Assembly (NCBI GenBank): GCA_951813575.1
Contig: OX638375.1
Coordinates: 4,008,752 to 4,072,751 of the forward strand
Reading direction: 5' to 3'
Origin: Candidatus Binatia bacterium
GTDB taxonomy: Bacteria; Desulfobacterota; Binatia; UBA9968; JAJDTQ01
Length of the DNA: 64,000 nucleotides
The position numbers and the translations under genes are program-made. Of the stretch, positions 8,759-16,499 are shown in pieces. Within the stretch, counting starts at the first letter, position 1. The number at the start of each line of letters is the position of its first letter. Under the pieces are notes generated by a model that did no database searches, was not told the origin of the DNA, and saw only the letters and a program-made list of their open reading frames with translations.

Positions 8759-9330
8759 TTGGAATCGGAGCGGGTTGTTCTGGTGATCATGGCATGGTCG
8801 ACTTCGACGCGTTCGTCCACAATCTGATACAGGTCACGGCTCGGCGAGCTGCGTCCCTTCAGCGGGCCATGCCAGAGGGTTACGACGACTCCTTCAGGCT
8901 TGACGGCCTCGACAGCGGGGATCGTGTCGCTGTCGCCCGTCAGAAGCGCCATCCGGTCGACCCGCTGTTTGACTGCAAGCAGGGCCATGTCGACCCCCAA
9001 CATCATGTCGACTCGCTTCTGCTGGAATATCGGTTGGCCAGTGTCGGTCAGGCCTAGGAAGTTCAGGTGCCCGAGACGCACCTGAAATCGCGGAATGTGG
9101 CTCAAGGCGTCGATGAAGCGTCTCTTCGATGCATAGCGCCGCTGCTCGACGGTTGTTGGCGGGTTCGACTGATAGGGCATGCAGTGATAGTAGTATGCCC
9201 GAAGTAGGGTATCGGACGCCGTCATCTCCCCCACAAGCTGGCCTATGTCAACCCGTGTCTGTGGGTAGTCGTGTTGAAGCACCTTGTCCAGATATCCGCC
9301 GTCAATGTAGATCGCGCACGTGCCCATGCT
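8755..9330 (-). CDS. NYN-domain (LabA/PIN-like) ribonuclease candidate
   Basis: About 191 residues with the NYN fold of PIN-like nucleases. Conserved acidic positions are in AIYIDGGYLD (D9), KRVDMMLGVDMALLA (D107 and D113) and LLTGDSDTIPAVE (D132 and D134). Together these would form the metal-binding pocket used for RNA cleavage. I chose the ATG at 9330 because AGGA lies 6 bases upstream and because the fold starts at once with AIYIDGGY. An in-frame ATG at 9423 would add 31 residues that do not look conserved. The gene is convergent with the GHKL ATPase gene (4-base stop overlap), so transcription from either side can interfere. Its role with the upstream trio is unproven but plausible as an effector nuclease. 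Confidence 0.8.
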   Translation of the reverse strand, partial: SMGTCAIYIDGGYLDKVLQHDYPQTRVDIGQLVGEMTASDTLLRAYYYHCMPYQSNPPTTVEQRRYASKRRFIDALSHIPRFQVRLGHLNFLGLTDTGQPIFQQKRVDMMLGVDMALLAVKQRVDRMALLTGDSDTIPAVEAVKPEGVVVTLWHGPLKGRSSPSRDLYQIVDERVEVDHAMITRTTRSDSN

Positions 9331-9583
9331 CAGTCCTGCCTCAGCAACGAAAACGGGGCTACGTCCAACGCAGCCCCGTTCATAAAGATCCTCGCGTGCC
9401 TGTGGGACGCGAGGGGACATCAATCTCTAATATCGTACCGGGAGGTCGCCTTGGTGTCAATAGCCTATGCATGATGCGTGCCCCCGGATGTGAGGGTCGG
9501 CCAGCGCTCCTGGTACAGCGATGTAAGGGGAGTGTGGCCGGAACAAGACGGGTGCTTGTGCCCGACGACATGGAGAACGCGGA

Positions 9584-10564
9584 ATGGGACTCGCTGCGAA
9601 AGGCTATGAGTATAAGCTCCACGAATGTGATGTAGAGGACAGGGACGTCCTCAAGCGTTTCCGGCAACGACGGAGACAATGGTTCGAATGGTTCCAGGGA
9701 GACAAGTACCACAGCATTCAGTGGCAGATACATCAGATGATGTGGGACGATGCGGTTCACAATGCCCTGAACGAAGCGCGACGTTTTGCCAAACCCTCAG
9801 CCGCCACAAACGGCGTCCTTGGCGACTTCATAGACCGGGCCTATCTCTCGGGCCAAGTCTTGAGCATCTGTAGGATTGCGGAGAGGCCGGCTCGGAAAGA
9901 GAGCGACAGCGTCATATCCCTGCCGACGTTGCTGGAAGACGTAACGAAAAACCGGTGTCTAATCACCCGAGAAGTCTTTGTGTCGTTTGATGGCCTGCCA
10001 TACGACTACGAAGCCGTCAGGCAGAGACATGTGGGTAGAATGCGGCCCGGTCAAGTCTACTGGCCTCCCAAGAAAGGACCGGAGGCCTTCGGTGTGTCCG
10101 AACGACGGCATCAATTCTTCGACAGTCTCTCGAGGGTTTCTGACGGGAACCGGTGCAGAAGCGATCTCGTTGCCGAGACGATCTTGGAGGGCCTCGACGC
10201 GCGGCTCAGGGAGACAGAACCGATCCTTGAAAAGATCCGTACCATGCGAAACAAGTCAATAGGTCATGCCGCAGATGAAACCTCCCGTCCGGACGACATC
10301 GAGAAGATCTGCGAGTTCAGTCGCGCCGAAATTGTCCGCGCACATCGCGCCATCATCCACACCGCAAACGCCGTTGGCGAGATCTTTGGAACGACGGTTG
10401 GCAACCCTATCCCCATTCCCCAATTCGACGTGTTCAACAGCCTGGAGATGCCGTTCATCCACAGTGCGGACATGGAGACGGTTCGGAATGTCTGGGACGA
10501 GCACATCCGGAACACCGAACGCGAGAATCGGTTTCGGTCCTCGGTTTCGGGGGCCTCGGCATGA
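9584..10564 (+). CDS. AbiU2-like HEPN-domain protein
   Basis: A 326-residue protein that I place with HEPN_AbiU2-type proteins. The first half contains the helix-rich WQIHQMMWDDAVHNALNEARR and GQVLSICRIAER. The second half holds M221RNKSIGHAADE, an R-N-x4-H motif like the HEPN RNase signature (R222 to H228). AbiU was described as an abortive-infection protein in Lactococcus, and HEPN domains are common toxins and effectors in defence islands. The ATG has GGAG 8 bases upstream. No antitoxin partner is directly adjacent: the neighbours are the NYN gene (divergent) and a chromosomal GST (convergent). It is the last gene of the lower-GC island. Confidence 0.62.
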   Translation: MGLAAKGYEYKLHECDVEDRDVLKRFRQRRRQWFEWFQGDKYHSIQWQIHQMMWDDAVHNALNEARRFAKPSAATNGVLGDFIDRAYLSGQVLSICRIAERPARKESDSVISLPTLLEDVTKNRCLITREVFVSFDGLPYDYEAVRQRHVGRMRPGQVYWPPKKGPEAFGVSERRHQFFDSLSRVSDGNRCRSDLVAETILEGLDARLRETEPILEKIRTMRNKSIGHAADETSRPDDIEKICEFSRAEIVRAHRAIIHTANAVGEIFGTTVGNPIPIPQFDVFNSLEMPFIHSADMETVRNVWDEHIRNTERENRFRSSVSGASA

Positions 10565-10611
10565 CTCGCCGCCAGCCCTGAGCCCTCCGGTGCTCCACAG
10601 GTCGCGTGCCG

Positions 10612-11298
10612 CTACCGCCGCTCGTACTGCTTCGCCCCGTACATGATCTCCCGCGCCTTGTCGTCCATGGGGGTGAGGGGCACGTCGGCCATGACCTGGA
10701 GGCCGCGTTGGACGCCGGGGCGGGCGGTGACGGCTTCGAACCAGCGCCTGACGTGGGGGAAGTCGTTCAGGTCCTGGCCCTGCTTCTCGTGACCCTGGAG
10801 CCAGGGGTAGCAGGCGATGTCCGCGATGGAGTACTCGCCGGCCAGGTACTCGTGGTCCGCCAGGCGTCTGTCCATGACGCCGTAGAGGCGCCCGGCCTCG
10901 TTGGTGTAGCGCCGCACCCCGTACTCGTTGTCCGGGGCCTGCCCGCGGAAATGGTTGGCCTGTCCCAGCATCGGTCCGATGCCGCCCATCTGGAACATGA
11001 GCCATTGGATCACCGCGTAGCGGCGCGCCACGTCGGCGGGCATGAGCTTGCCGGTCTTCTCGGCCAGGTACATGAGGATGGCGCCCGACTCGAACACCGC
11101 GTAGGGCTTCCCGTCCGGCCCGTCCCGGTCGACGATGGCCGGGATCTTGTTGTTGGGGCTGATCTTCAAAAAGTCGGGCTCGAACTGGTCGCCCTTGCGG
11201 ATGTCGATGGGGTGGATTTGGTATTCGAGGCCGAGCTCCTCCAGCACGATGTGCAGCTTGCGGCCGTTGCTGGTGCGCCAGGAGTATGCGTCGATCAT
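10612..11298 (-). CDS. yfcG: YfcG-type glutathione S-transferase / disulfide oxidoreductase
   Basis: A 228-residue Nu-class GST close in wording to E. coli YfcG. Family features are the start MIDAYSWRTSNGRKLHIVLEE, the loop ISPNNKIPAIVD, FESGAILMYLAEKTG, MGGIGPMLGQANHF and YSIADIACYPW. YfcG binds glutathione and has disulfide-bond reductase activity using a Thr/Asn pair rather than Tyr/Ser/Cys; TSNG at residues 9-12 agrees. The gene lies on the minus strand, 7 bases from the end of pspC, so it could be read through from the psp operon. It marks the return to core-like, GC-rich sequence after the island. Confidence 0.88.
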   Translation of the reverse strand: MIDAYSWRTSNGRKLHIVLEELGLEYQIHPIDIRKGDQFEPDFLKISPNNKIPAIVDRDGPDGKPYAVFESGAILMYLAEKTGKLMPADVARRYAVIQWLMFQMGGIGPMLGQANHFRGQAPDNEYGVRRYTNEAGRLYGVMDRRLADHEYLAGEYSIADIACYPWLQGHEKQGQDLNDFPHVRRWFEAVTARPGVQRGLQVMADVPLTPMDDKAREIMYGAKQYERR

Positions 11299-11305
11299 GG
11301 TGACA

Positions 11306-11698
11306 CTAGTCCCTTTCTCCGGTCCGCAGCCTTCGCTCCCAATCGTACTCGCGGTTGGTGACCCTGTTCTCCATTCGCTGGATGCGACGGTCGAGTTGAT
11401 CGAAGGTGCGGTGCAGGCGATTCAGTGAAATGGTACGCGAGTGCGCGTAGCTGTTGTAGAAGTCCTGTTCTCCTTCTGTTTTCAGGGGCAGCACGGGCTC
11501 CGGCTTGAGGATCAGGGCAGCCAGCAGATAGAGGCCGGCAAACGGCCAGAAACCCGTGCTGATCAACAGGACGACGGCGATCACGCGGACCCACAACACC
11601 CGCACGTCCAGGTGTTCCGCGAGGCCGCGGCACACGCCCAGGATCACGCCGCGGCGCGAGCGATAGATGCGGCCAATCCTTGAATAGCCTCGAATCAT
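11306..11698 (-). CDS. pspC: Phage shock protein C (PspC domain)
   Basis: A 130-residue inner-membrane protein. The PspC domain spans residues about 8-68: YRSRRGVILGVCRGLAEHLD, then VRVLWVRVIAVVLL and a membrane helix through FWPFAGLYLLAALILKP. The C-terminal half is cytoplasmic and charged (FDQLDRRIQRMENRV), probably coiled coil. With PspB it senses envelope stress and recruits PspA in the E. coli model. Its ATG overlaps the end of pspB by 4 bases, so the genes are translationally coupled in the order pspA-pspB-pspC. Confidence 0.92.
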   Translation of the reverse strand: MIRGYSRIGRIYRSRRGVILGVCRGLAEHLDVRVLWVRVIAVVLLISTGFWPFAGLYLLAALILKPEPVLPLKTEGEQDFYNSYAHSRTISLNRLHRTFDQLDRRIQRMENRVTNREYDWERRLRTGERD

Positions 11699-11928
11699 CG
11701 GTTTCTATCCTTTCTGTCGTGTAGAATGGTCTCCAGGGATTCCACGCGGTCTTCCAGCCGGCTCAGCCCCTGGTAGAGCTCTTGCATCAGCTGGGCCTCA
11801 TCGGCGCCGGCCCCGTCGCCGCGCAACGATTTGATCGCCCACACTACCATGACGATCAATGCCGCGCCCAGGATCAACAGCATCCCGAGCACGCCCAGCA
11901 CGAGTCCCATGATGCTTTCCGGCGTCAT
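11695..11928 (-). CDS. pspB: Phage shock protein B
   Basis: A 77-residue protein with one N-terminal membrane helix (about residues 5-33, MGLVLGVLGMLLILGAAL) and an acidic helical cytoplasmic tail. The tail includes LYQGLSRLEDRVESLETIL, the PspB coiled-coil signature. It is in the expected operon position between pspA (45 bases upstream) and pspC (overlapping). In enterobacteria PspB and PspC form the membrane sensor that releases PspF by binding PspA. The residue count is close to E. coli PspB (74 aa). Confidence 0.9.
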   Translation of the reverse strand: MTPESIMGLVLGVLGMLLILGAALIVMVVWAIKSLRGDGAGADEAQLMQELYQGLSRLEDRVESLETILHDRKDRNR

Positions 11929-11973
11929 CCTCGCTCACTCATGCGCATCGACCGCACCTACCGCCGGCGCGTC

Positions 11974-12642
11974 TCAGGTCTCGGATCCCCGCGCGGCATC
12001 CTTGAGCGCCCGCAGTTCGGCTTCGATCTCTTCGTCCTGTCCCAGGCGGGCAAACTCTTCATCGAGGTCCGGCTTCCGCGCGAAGTTGACCAGTTCGGCC
12101 TCGGCCTCCATGCGCTCGATACGGTTCTCGAACTGCTCGAAACGCAGCATCGTGTCCGCGCTGCCCATCTTGCGGATCCCGCTCTGGGCGCGCTTCCGCT
12201 CGTGCGCCTGAATGTGGCGCTGCACCAGGATGCGTTGCTTTTCCTTCGCTTTCGCCAGCTTGTCTTCCAACTGGGCCATGTCCGACTGGTACTGTTCAAT
12301 GATGGCGGCGCACTGGACCGCCTCGCTCTCGAGAGTCTCCGAGCGTTCCCGATAGCGCCGCTTCTCCATCAGCGCCTCCCGCGCCAGGTCTTCGCGTCCC
12401 TTGTCCACGGCGAGTCTGGCCTTGTCGGCCCACTGGTCGTGGCGCCGCCGCGCTTCGTCGAGCTCGCGTTCGACCTTCTTGCGCGTCGCCATCGCCTGGG
12501 CGCAAGCCACCTTGATCTCGACCAGCGTGTCCTCCATCTCCTGTATCATCAGCCGGATGAGCTTTTCCGGATCCTCGGCCTTGTCCAGCATCGAGTTGAT
12601 GTTCGAGCTGATGATGTCGCTCAAGCGTGTGAAGATTCCCAT
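11974..12642 (-). CDS. pspA: Phage shock protein A
   Basis: A 222-residue PspA/IM30 protein, matching the E. coli length. It starts with the amphipathic helix MGIFTRLSDIISSNINSML and continues with the family motif DPEKLIRLMIQEMEDTL, then long coiled coils to the C-terminus (EIEAELRALKD). PspA forms membrane-bound oligomers that preserve the proton gradient, and it inhibits PspF in unstressed cells. GGGAGGAAC lies 5-6 bases before the ATG. A -24/-12 promoter (12702-12718) precedes it, and the activator gene pspF is divergent. Confidence 0.95.
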   Translation of the reverse strand: MGIFTRLSDIISSNINSMLDKAEDPEKLIRLMIQEMEDTLVEIKVACAQAMATRKKVERELDEARRRHDQWADKARLAVDKGREDLAREALMEKRRYRERSETLESEAVQCAAIIEQYQSDMAQLEDKLAKAKEKQRILVQRHIQAHERKRAQSGIRKMGSADTMLRFEQFENRIERMEAEAELVNFARKPDLDEEFARLGQDEEIEAELRALKDAARGSET

Positions 12643-12701
12643 TTGAGTTCCTCCCTCGGGAATTCGCGGATAACGTGTCCGTGCCGCTGTGTCCTGGAGA
12701 G

Positions 12702-12718
12702 AGCATAAACAGTGCCAA
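12702..12718 (-). promoter_or_regulatory. Sigma-54 promoter of pspABC
   Basis: On the minus strand the site reads TTGGCACTGTTTATGCT. The GG of the -24 element and the GC of the -12 element are separated by 10 bases, as sigma-54 requires. It departs from consensus at the first T of TTGC (ATGC). Transcription would begin near 12690, about 48 bases before the pspA ATG. A divergent PspF-type activator gene and a candidate upstream activating site support the call. Confidence 0.8.
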
Positions 12719-12788
12719 CTGTTGCCGCATTTCCAAGGCCCTGTTTTCGTTGAGGTTTGTTGTCTCGGAGCGATACCAGATGTTCGCT

Positions 12789-12833
12789 AAAAATACCTAT
12801 AATTAGTGAAGAAAATTAAACTATGGTATTTTT
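12789..12833. promoter_or_regulatory. Candidate PspF upstream activating site (inverted repeat)
   Basis: AAAAATACC (12789-12797) and GGTATTTTT (12825-12833) are perfect 9-base inverted arms in a strikingly AT-rich stretch. Their centre is about 120 bases upstream of the predicted pspA start site, the distance at which PspF binds in E. coli. The arms also flank the pspF -10 box, so bound PspF could repress its own gene. Assignment to PspF is inference from position. Confidence 0.5.
12798..12803 (+). promoter_or_regulatory. pspF -10 box (sigma-70 type)
   Basis: A perfect TATAAT lies 50 bases before the pspF ATG, between the two arms of the inverted repeat. No good -35 hexamer is found at 16-18 bases (accaga at 17), so basal activity should be low. 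A short leader with CAGGAGGACTC before the ATG gives strong translation initiation. Confidence 0.45.
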
Positions 12834-12852
12834 CGCCTAACCAGGAGGACTC

Positions 12853-13866
12853 ATGCCCGAATCCTACACGGAACCGCTGGGACAGTCCAATGCCTTTCTG
12901 GACTTTCAGGAAACGCTGTCCCGTGCCGCCAAGGTCGATCGTCCGATCCTGTTGATCGGTGAACGCGGCACCGGCAAGGAACTGGCGGCGGCCAAGCTCC
13001 ACTATCTGTCGCAACGTTGGCAGGGTCCGCTCGTTGCCCTGAACTGCGCGGCGCTGGCGCCGACGCTGCTGGAGTCGGAACTGTTCGGCCACGAGGAGGG
13101 CGCTTTCACCGGCGCGCATCAACGGCGCACCGGACGGTTCGAGGCAGCGACGGACGGGACCCTCTTCCTGGATGAAATTGCCCAGATCCCCACGGAGGTC
13201 CAGGAGAAGATCCTCCGGGTCGTGGAGTATGGCAGTTTTGAGAGGGTGGGGTCTTCCCGTCCGGTCCAGGTCGACACGAGAATCATCGGCGCGACCAATG
13301 CGGACCTGCCCTCGCTGGCCCGCCAGGGCCGTTTCAAGCGCGACCTGCTCGACAGGTTGTCGTTCGATGTGCTGTTCGTTCCACCCTTGCGGGCTCGCGG
13401 AGAGGACATCCTGTTGCTGGCGAATCACTTTGCCGCGCGCATGGCGCACGAATTGGGTTGGGAGTCTCTTCCCCGGTTCAGTCTCCGCGTGGTGGCGCAA
13501 ATGGAAGGCTACCCCTGGCCCGGCAACGTTCGCGAGCTCAGGAACGTGGTGGAGCGCGCGGTGTATCGATCCGACGCGCCCAGCATTGACGAGCTCGTCT
13601 TCGACCCTTTCGTCCCGCCTTTCGGTGGGGGCACGAGCGCCGGAATCGAGACTCCGGACCCGTCCCCTCCGGCCGGTGCTCCCGACCGGCCGGACGCGTC
13701 CCTTGAGGACGCGGTCAGAGATCTGGAGGTGGGAATGATTCGCGAGAGCCTCGCGGAGGCGAGGTACAACCAGCGCCTGGCGGCAACGGCACTCGGTTTG
13801 ACCTATCACCAGTTCCGCGGCCGGTTGCGAAAGTACCGGGAGGAGTTGGCCGCCGGGGAAGACTGA
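12853..13866 (+). CDS. pspF: PspF-type sigma-54 enhancer-binding activator
   Basis: A 337-residue AAA+ activator with no N-terminal receiver domain, as in PspF. Motifs are Walker A GERGTGKE, the sigma-54-contacting GAFTGA loop within GHEEGAFTGAHQRRTG, Walker B GTLFLDEIAQIP, and the sensor/arginine-finger region FKRDLLDRLSFDVLFVPPLR. A Fis-type helix-turn-helix (LAATALGLTYHQFRGRLRKY) closes the protein. A Pro-rich linker sits at about residues 260-285. It opens the closed complex at the divergent pspA promoter and is held inactive by PspA in the known model. AGGAGG precedes the ATG; GC content falls only in the shared promoter region. Confidence 0.93.
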   Translation: MPESYTEPLGQSNAFLDFQETLSRAAKVDRPILLIGERGTGKELAAAKLHYLSQRWQGPLVALNCAALAPTLLESELFGHEEGAFTGAHQRRTGRFEAATDGTLFLDEIAQIPTEVQEKILRVVEYGSFERVGSSRPVQVDTRIIGATNADLPSLARQGRFKRDLLDRLSFDVLFVPPLRARGEDILLLANHFAARMAHELGWESLPRFSLRVVAQMEGYPWPGNVRELRNVVERAVYRSDAPSIDELVFDPFVPPFGGGTSAGIETPDPSPPAGAPDRPDASLEDAVRDLEVGMIRESLAEARYNQRLAATALGLTYHQFRGRLRKYREELAAGED

Positions 13867-13923
13867 AGGGCCGGCCGCGCGAGGACTGCCCGGCCGTTCA
13901 TGAGCCGTGGAAGCCGACCGCCC

Positions 13924-15219
13924 TCAGGCATCCGCGTGGCGGAAACGCGGCATCAGCGGTCCTCCGGGCGGGCGGATGCCCAGACAGGCCGCCGCGCCAA
14001 GGAACGCCATGACGAAGCAGGCCAGGAACATGCCGGCGTAGGACCCGGTGGCGTCATGCACCACGCCCCCCAGAAGAGCGCCCAGGGCCCCGCCGGTGTG
14101 ATGGACCCAGAGGATGGCGCCGGTGATCAGGCCGATGTTCCGGACGCCGAAATAGTCGCCGGTCATGGCCGCGGCCAGCGGCGCGGTCGCCATGAGCGTG
14201 AAACCCATCAACAGGGCGGACGTGAAGATTGCCGGCTCGGAGGACGAGGCCATCAGCAACCCGAAACAGGCGATGCGCAGGACGAACATGAAGGACAGGG
14301 GAAGGCCGTGGCCGGCTTTCTCCGTGACCGCCGGGAAGGCGAGCACGCCCACCAGGGCCAACAGTCCGGACAGGCCCTGGATGTTCGAGGCGTGCTGGGT
14401 GGTGAGGCCGGCATCGGTGGCGAAGGGGACGAACTGGGTGACGAAGAAGAAGTCCTGGAAACCGCAGAGACCGTACGACACCGCCACGAAGAGGAAGCTC
14501 CGGGAGAGGAAGGCTTCTCTGGGCGCATAGTCCGGGGCAGGGGAGCTGCGCCATGCCGGGACGGGCCTGCCGCCGATCTCGTACGGCGAGAGTCCCATTT
14601 CCGAGGGTTCCTTCTTCATCAGGGTCAGCGCCACCGGGATCACCACCGCGGACACCAGGATGCCAAGGCCCGCCCACGAGGCGCGCCATCCGAAGCGTTC
14701 GAGAGAGTACGCCAGCGCCGGGAGGAAGGCGAAGTGTCCGAACGCCGTGCCGGTGACGGCGATGCCGCCGATGAGGCCGCGGAGACTCCTGAACCACCGG
14801 GAGACGGTGGAGGAGACCACGCCGATGGTGATGCCCGATACCCCGATGGCAGTGATGACGCCGTAGTAGAGGTAAAGCTCGGGGATCGAGTCGGTGCGGG
14901 AGGTCAGGAACAGGCCGGCGGAAGCCGCCAGCGCCGAGATCGAGAACAGCCGCCGGGGACCGTAGCGGTCCAGCAGCCGCCCGGCCATCATTTGGCTGAA
15001 GCCGAACACCAGCATGTTCAGGGTGTAGGCGAACGTGATGGCGCCCCGGTTCCAGCCGAACTCTCCCGCCAGCGGCTTCACCAGGACGCCGAAGGAGAAG
15101 CGCACGCCGCCGTCCACCACCAGAATGAGGAAGCCTCCCAGGAGGATGATCCAGCCGTAGAAGAAGGGGCTCGCGGGGGGTGAGGCGGCCGGGGCCCGCC
15201 GGGGTCCGGTGTCCTGCAC
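13924..15219 (-). CDS. MFS transporter, oxalate/formate-antiporter-like
   Basis: A 12-helix major facilitator (about 431 residues from the GTG at 15219). It opens with SPFFYGWIILLGGFLILVV, the wording common in OFA-family (oxalate:formate antiporter-like) carriers. The MFS loop motif is GRLLDRYGPRRL between helices 2 and 3. The last helices run through SYAGMFLACFVMAFLGAAA. The frame continues open upstream into the MOSC gene. I place the start at GTG 15219, which lies 8 bases past the MOSC stop and leaves a typical short N-terminus. Substrate unknown, probably a carboxylate. Convergent with pspF, separated by 57 bases. Confidence 0.8.
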   Translation of the reverse strand: MQDTGPRRAPAASPPASPFFYGWIILLGGFLILVVDGGVRFSFGVLVKPLAGEFGWNRGAITFAYTLNMLVFGFSQMMAGRLLDRYGPRRLFSISALAASAGLFLTSRTDSIPELYLYYGVITAIGVSGITIGVVSSTVSRWFRSLRGLIGGIAVTGTAFGHFAFLPALAYSLERFGWRASWAGLGILVSAVVIPVALTLMKKEPSEMGLSPYEIGGRPVPAWRSSPAPDYAPREAFLSRSFLFVAVSYGLCGFQDFFFVTQFVPFATDAGLTTQHASNIQGLSGLLALVGVLAFPAVTEKAGHGLPLSFMFVLRIACFGLLMASSSEPAIFTSALLMGFTLMATAPLAAAMTGDYFGVRNIGLITGAILWVHHTGGALGALLGGVVHDATGSYAGMFLACFVMAFLGAAACLGIRPPGGPLMPRFRHADA

Positions 15220-15227
15220 GGGCGTGA

Positions 15228-15680
15228 TCAGAGCACGGCGATTTCGTCGCCGGGCCGGATGAAGCCGCCCTGTACGACCATTGCGCAGATGCCGCTCTTG
15301 CCGGCGAGGGCCCGGGTCATGCCCGGCTCGGTGATGGACTGGATGTAGGCGCACGGCGGGCGCGGCCGATCGAACGCCAGCACCGCGTCTCCCACGCGAA
15401 AGGCATGTCCCACGAGGTCGTCGAGACGGACGCCGCGGGTGACGATGTTGCGCCGGTGTTCGCCGTTGAGCACCTGAGGGCCCGAGTCGGCGGCGATGGC
15501 CTCGAGTTCTTCGGCTTCGATGAGGGTCACCTGACACTCGTCCCAGCCGCTGTAGTAGCCGGTCCGCTCGCAGTAGCGGTCGCCCTTGAGCCCCATGCTG
15601 GCCAGGGCTTCCGCCTCCTCGACCTTGCGCATGCGGGCGCTGCCTTCGCTGGTGATATAGATTTCGTGGACCGTACCCAT
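15228..15680 (-). CDS. MOSC domain-containing protein
   Basis: A 150-residue stand-alone MOSC domain. These domains occur in molybdenum cofactor sulfurases and in YiiM/mARC-like proteins, and handle sulfur or Moco-linked substrates. Seen here are GLKGDRYCERTGYYSG near the N-terminus, QVTLIEAEELEAI, the conserved RRNIVTRGVRLDDLVG, and the cysteine segment FDRPRPPCAYIQ, where the family has its conserved Cys. The ATG (15680) is preceded by GGGAGC. The downstream MFS gene follows within 8 bases and is probably co-transcribed. A molybdenum hydroxylase operon is present elsewhere in the window (51.6-55.4 kb). Confidence 0.85.
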   Translation of the reverse strand: MGTVHEIYITSEGSARMRKVEEAEALASMGLKGDRYCERTGYYSGWDECQVTLIEAEELEAIAADSGPQVLNGEHRRNIVTRGVRLDDLVGHAFRVGDAVLAFDRPRPPCAYIQSITEPGMTRALAGKSGICAMVVQGGFIRPGDEIAVL

Positions 15681-15939
15681 GGTGCTCCCGGCAGGGGCGG
15701 CGCGGGCCGCCGGTCTGCGCGGCGTGTCAACGCCGTTTCGCAAACAAGCAAGTTTCCTGGATTTACAAGGACTTCGCGGCTTTCCGGAGAGTATATTCGG
15801 CGCGTTGCCGCCGGTCAACGCACCGTCGCCGGCGCAGCCGGGTGTGGCCGGCTTCGGCAGACCGGACCGGCATGTTAACATCTCTTCCCATGACGATTCG
15901 TCGCATGCGGATCGCCGGTCGGGAGCCGGGAAGTGGAGC

Positions 15940-16449
15940 TTCCTTATCGATACCCGCGATGTTCTTGTGCTGGGCCTTCCTGCGGGCAGCGACAGGATCG
16001 ATCCCGCCGGCCGGGACGAGACCGTGAGGGCGTCGGTTCGATGGGTGGCCACCGCGCGTCTGGGGCTGGAGCACCGGGAAGGTCCGGTGACGGTGTTCAT
16101 CAACGGGGGCGTCGCCATGGCGCGGATCATCAACTCCTTGACCGATGTCGATTTCAATCTCCCCCGGAACATACCGCCGCACGTAGACCCGGACGATTCG
16201 TTCTACCACAATGCAACCAGAGTCGGCTGGGTCCTCGGGGTCGGTATCGAGACCCCGGAGTGGGACTCCTGGAGGTGGCGGCTGGACGGTTCGTATCTGG
16301 GTTTCGGCCGGACCACGCGCTATGCGAACCGCTCCGGAAACAATCCGTGCGGACCCGGGGGGCCACGAGCGGCCTGTCCTTACAAGGTCGAGAACCACAT
16401 CATCGTCGTCAGGCTGGCTCTCGTCCGGCGGTTCGACCCGTGGCCGTGA
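15940..16449 (+). pseudogene. Outer-membrane beta-barrel protein fragment, 5' end missing
   Basis: An open plus-strand frame whose second half alternates hydrophobic and polar residues like barrel strands: TVFINGGVAMARI, GWVLGVGIETPEW, RWRLDGSYLGFG. It ends in NHIIVVRLALVRRFDPWP with aromatic and hydrophobic residues near the C-terminus, as barrel proteins do. No signal peptide, clear start codon or ribosome site is found upstream; the frame runs back over the MOSC promoter to 15679 with non-conserved sequence. I therefore read it as the truncated end of a small OmpA/Opa-like barrel, 30-40% short. A start I missed, or a wholly non-coding frame, remains possible. Confidence 0.4.
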
Positions 16450-16499
16450 CGGCAACCGGGTAGGGGGCAGGGACCCTCGGCCCGCGAGGAGTGAGTGGC

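Noticed and set aside
13900-15183. Long plus-strand open frame opposite the MFS carrier
   Set aside because: It is rich in Gly/Arg/His/Glu repeats typical of a high-GC antisense shadow, while the minus strand gives a clear 12-helix protein.
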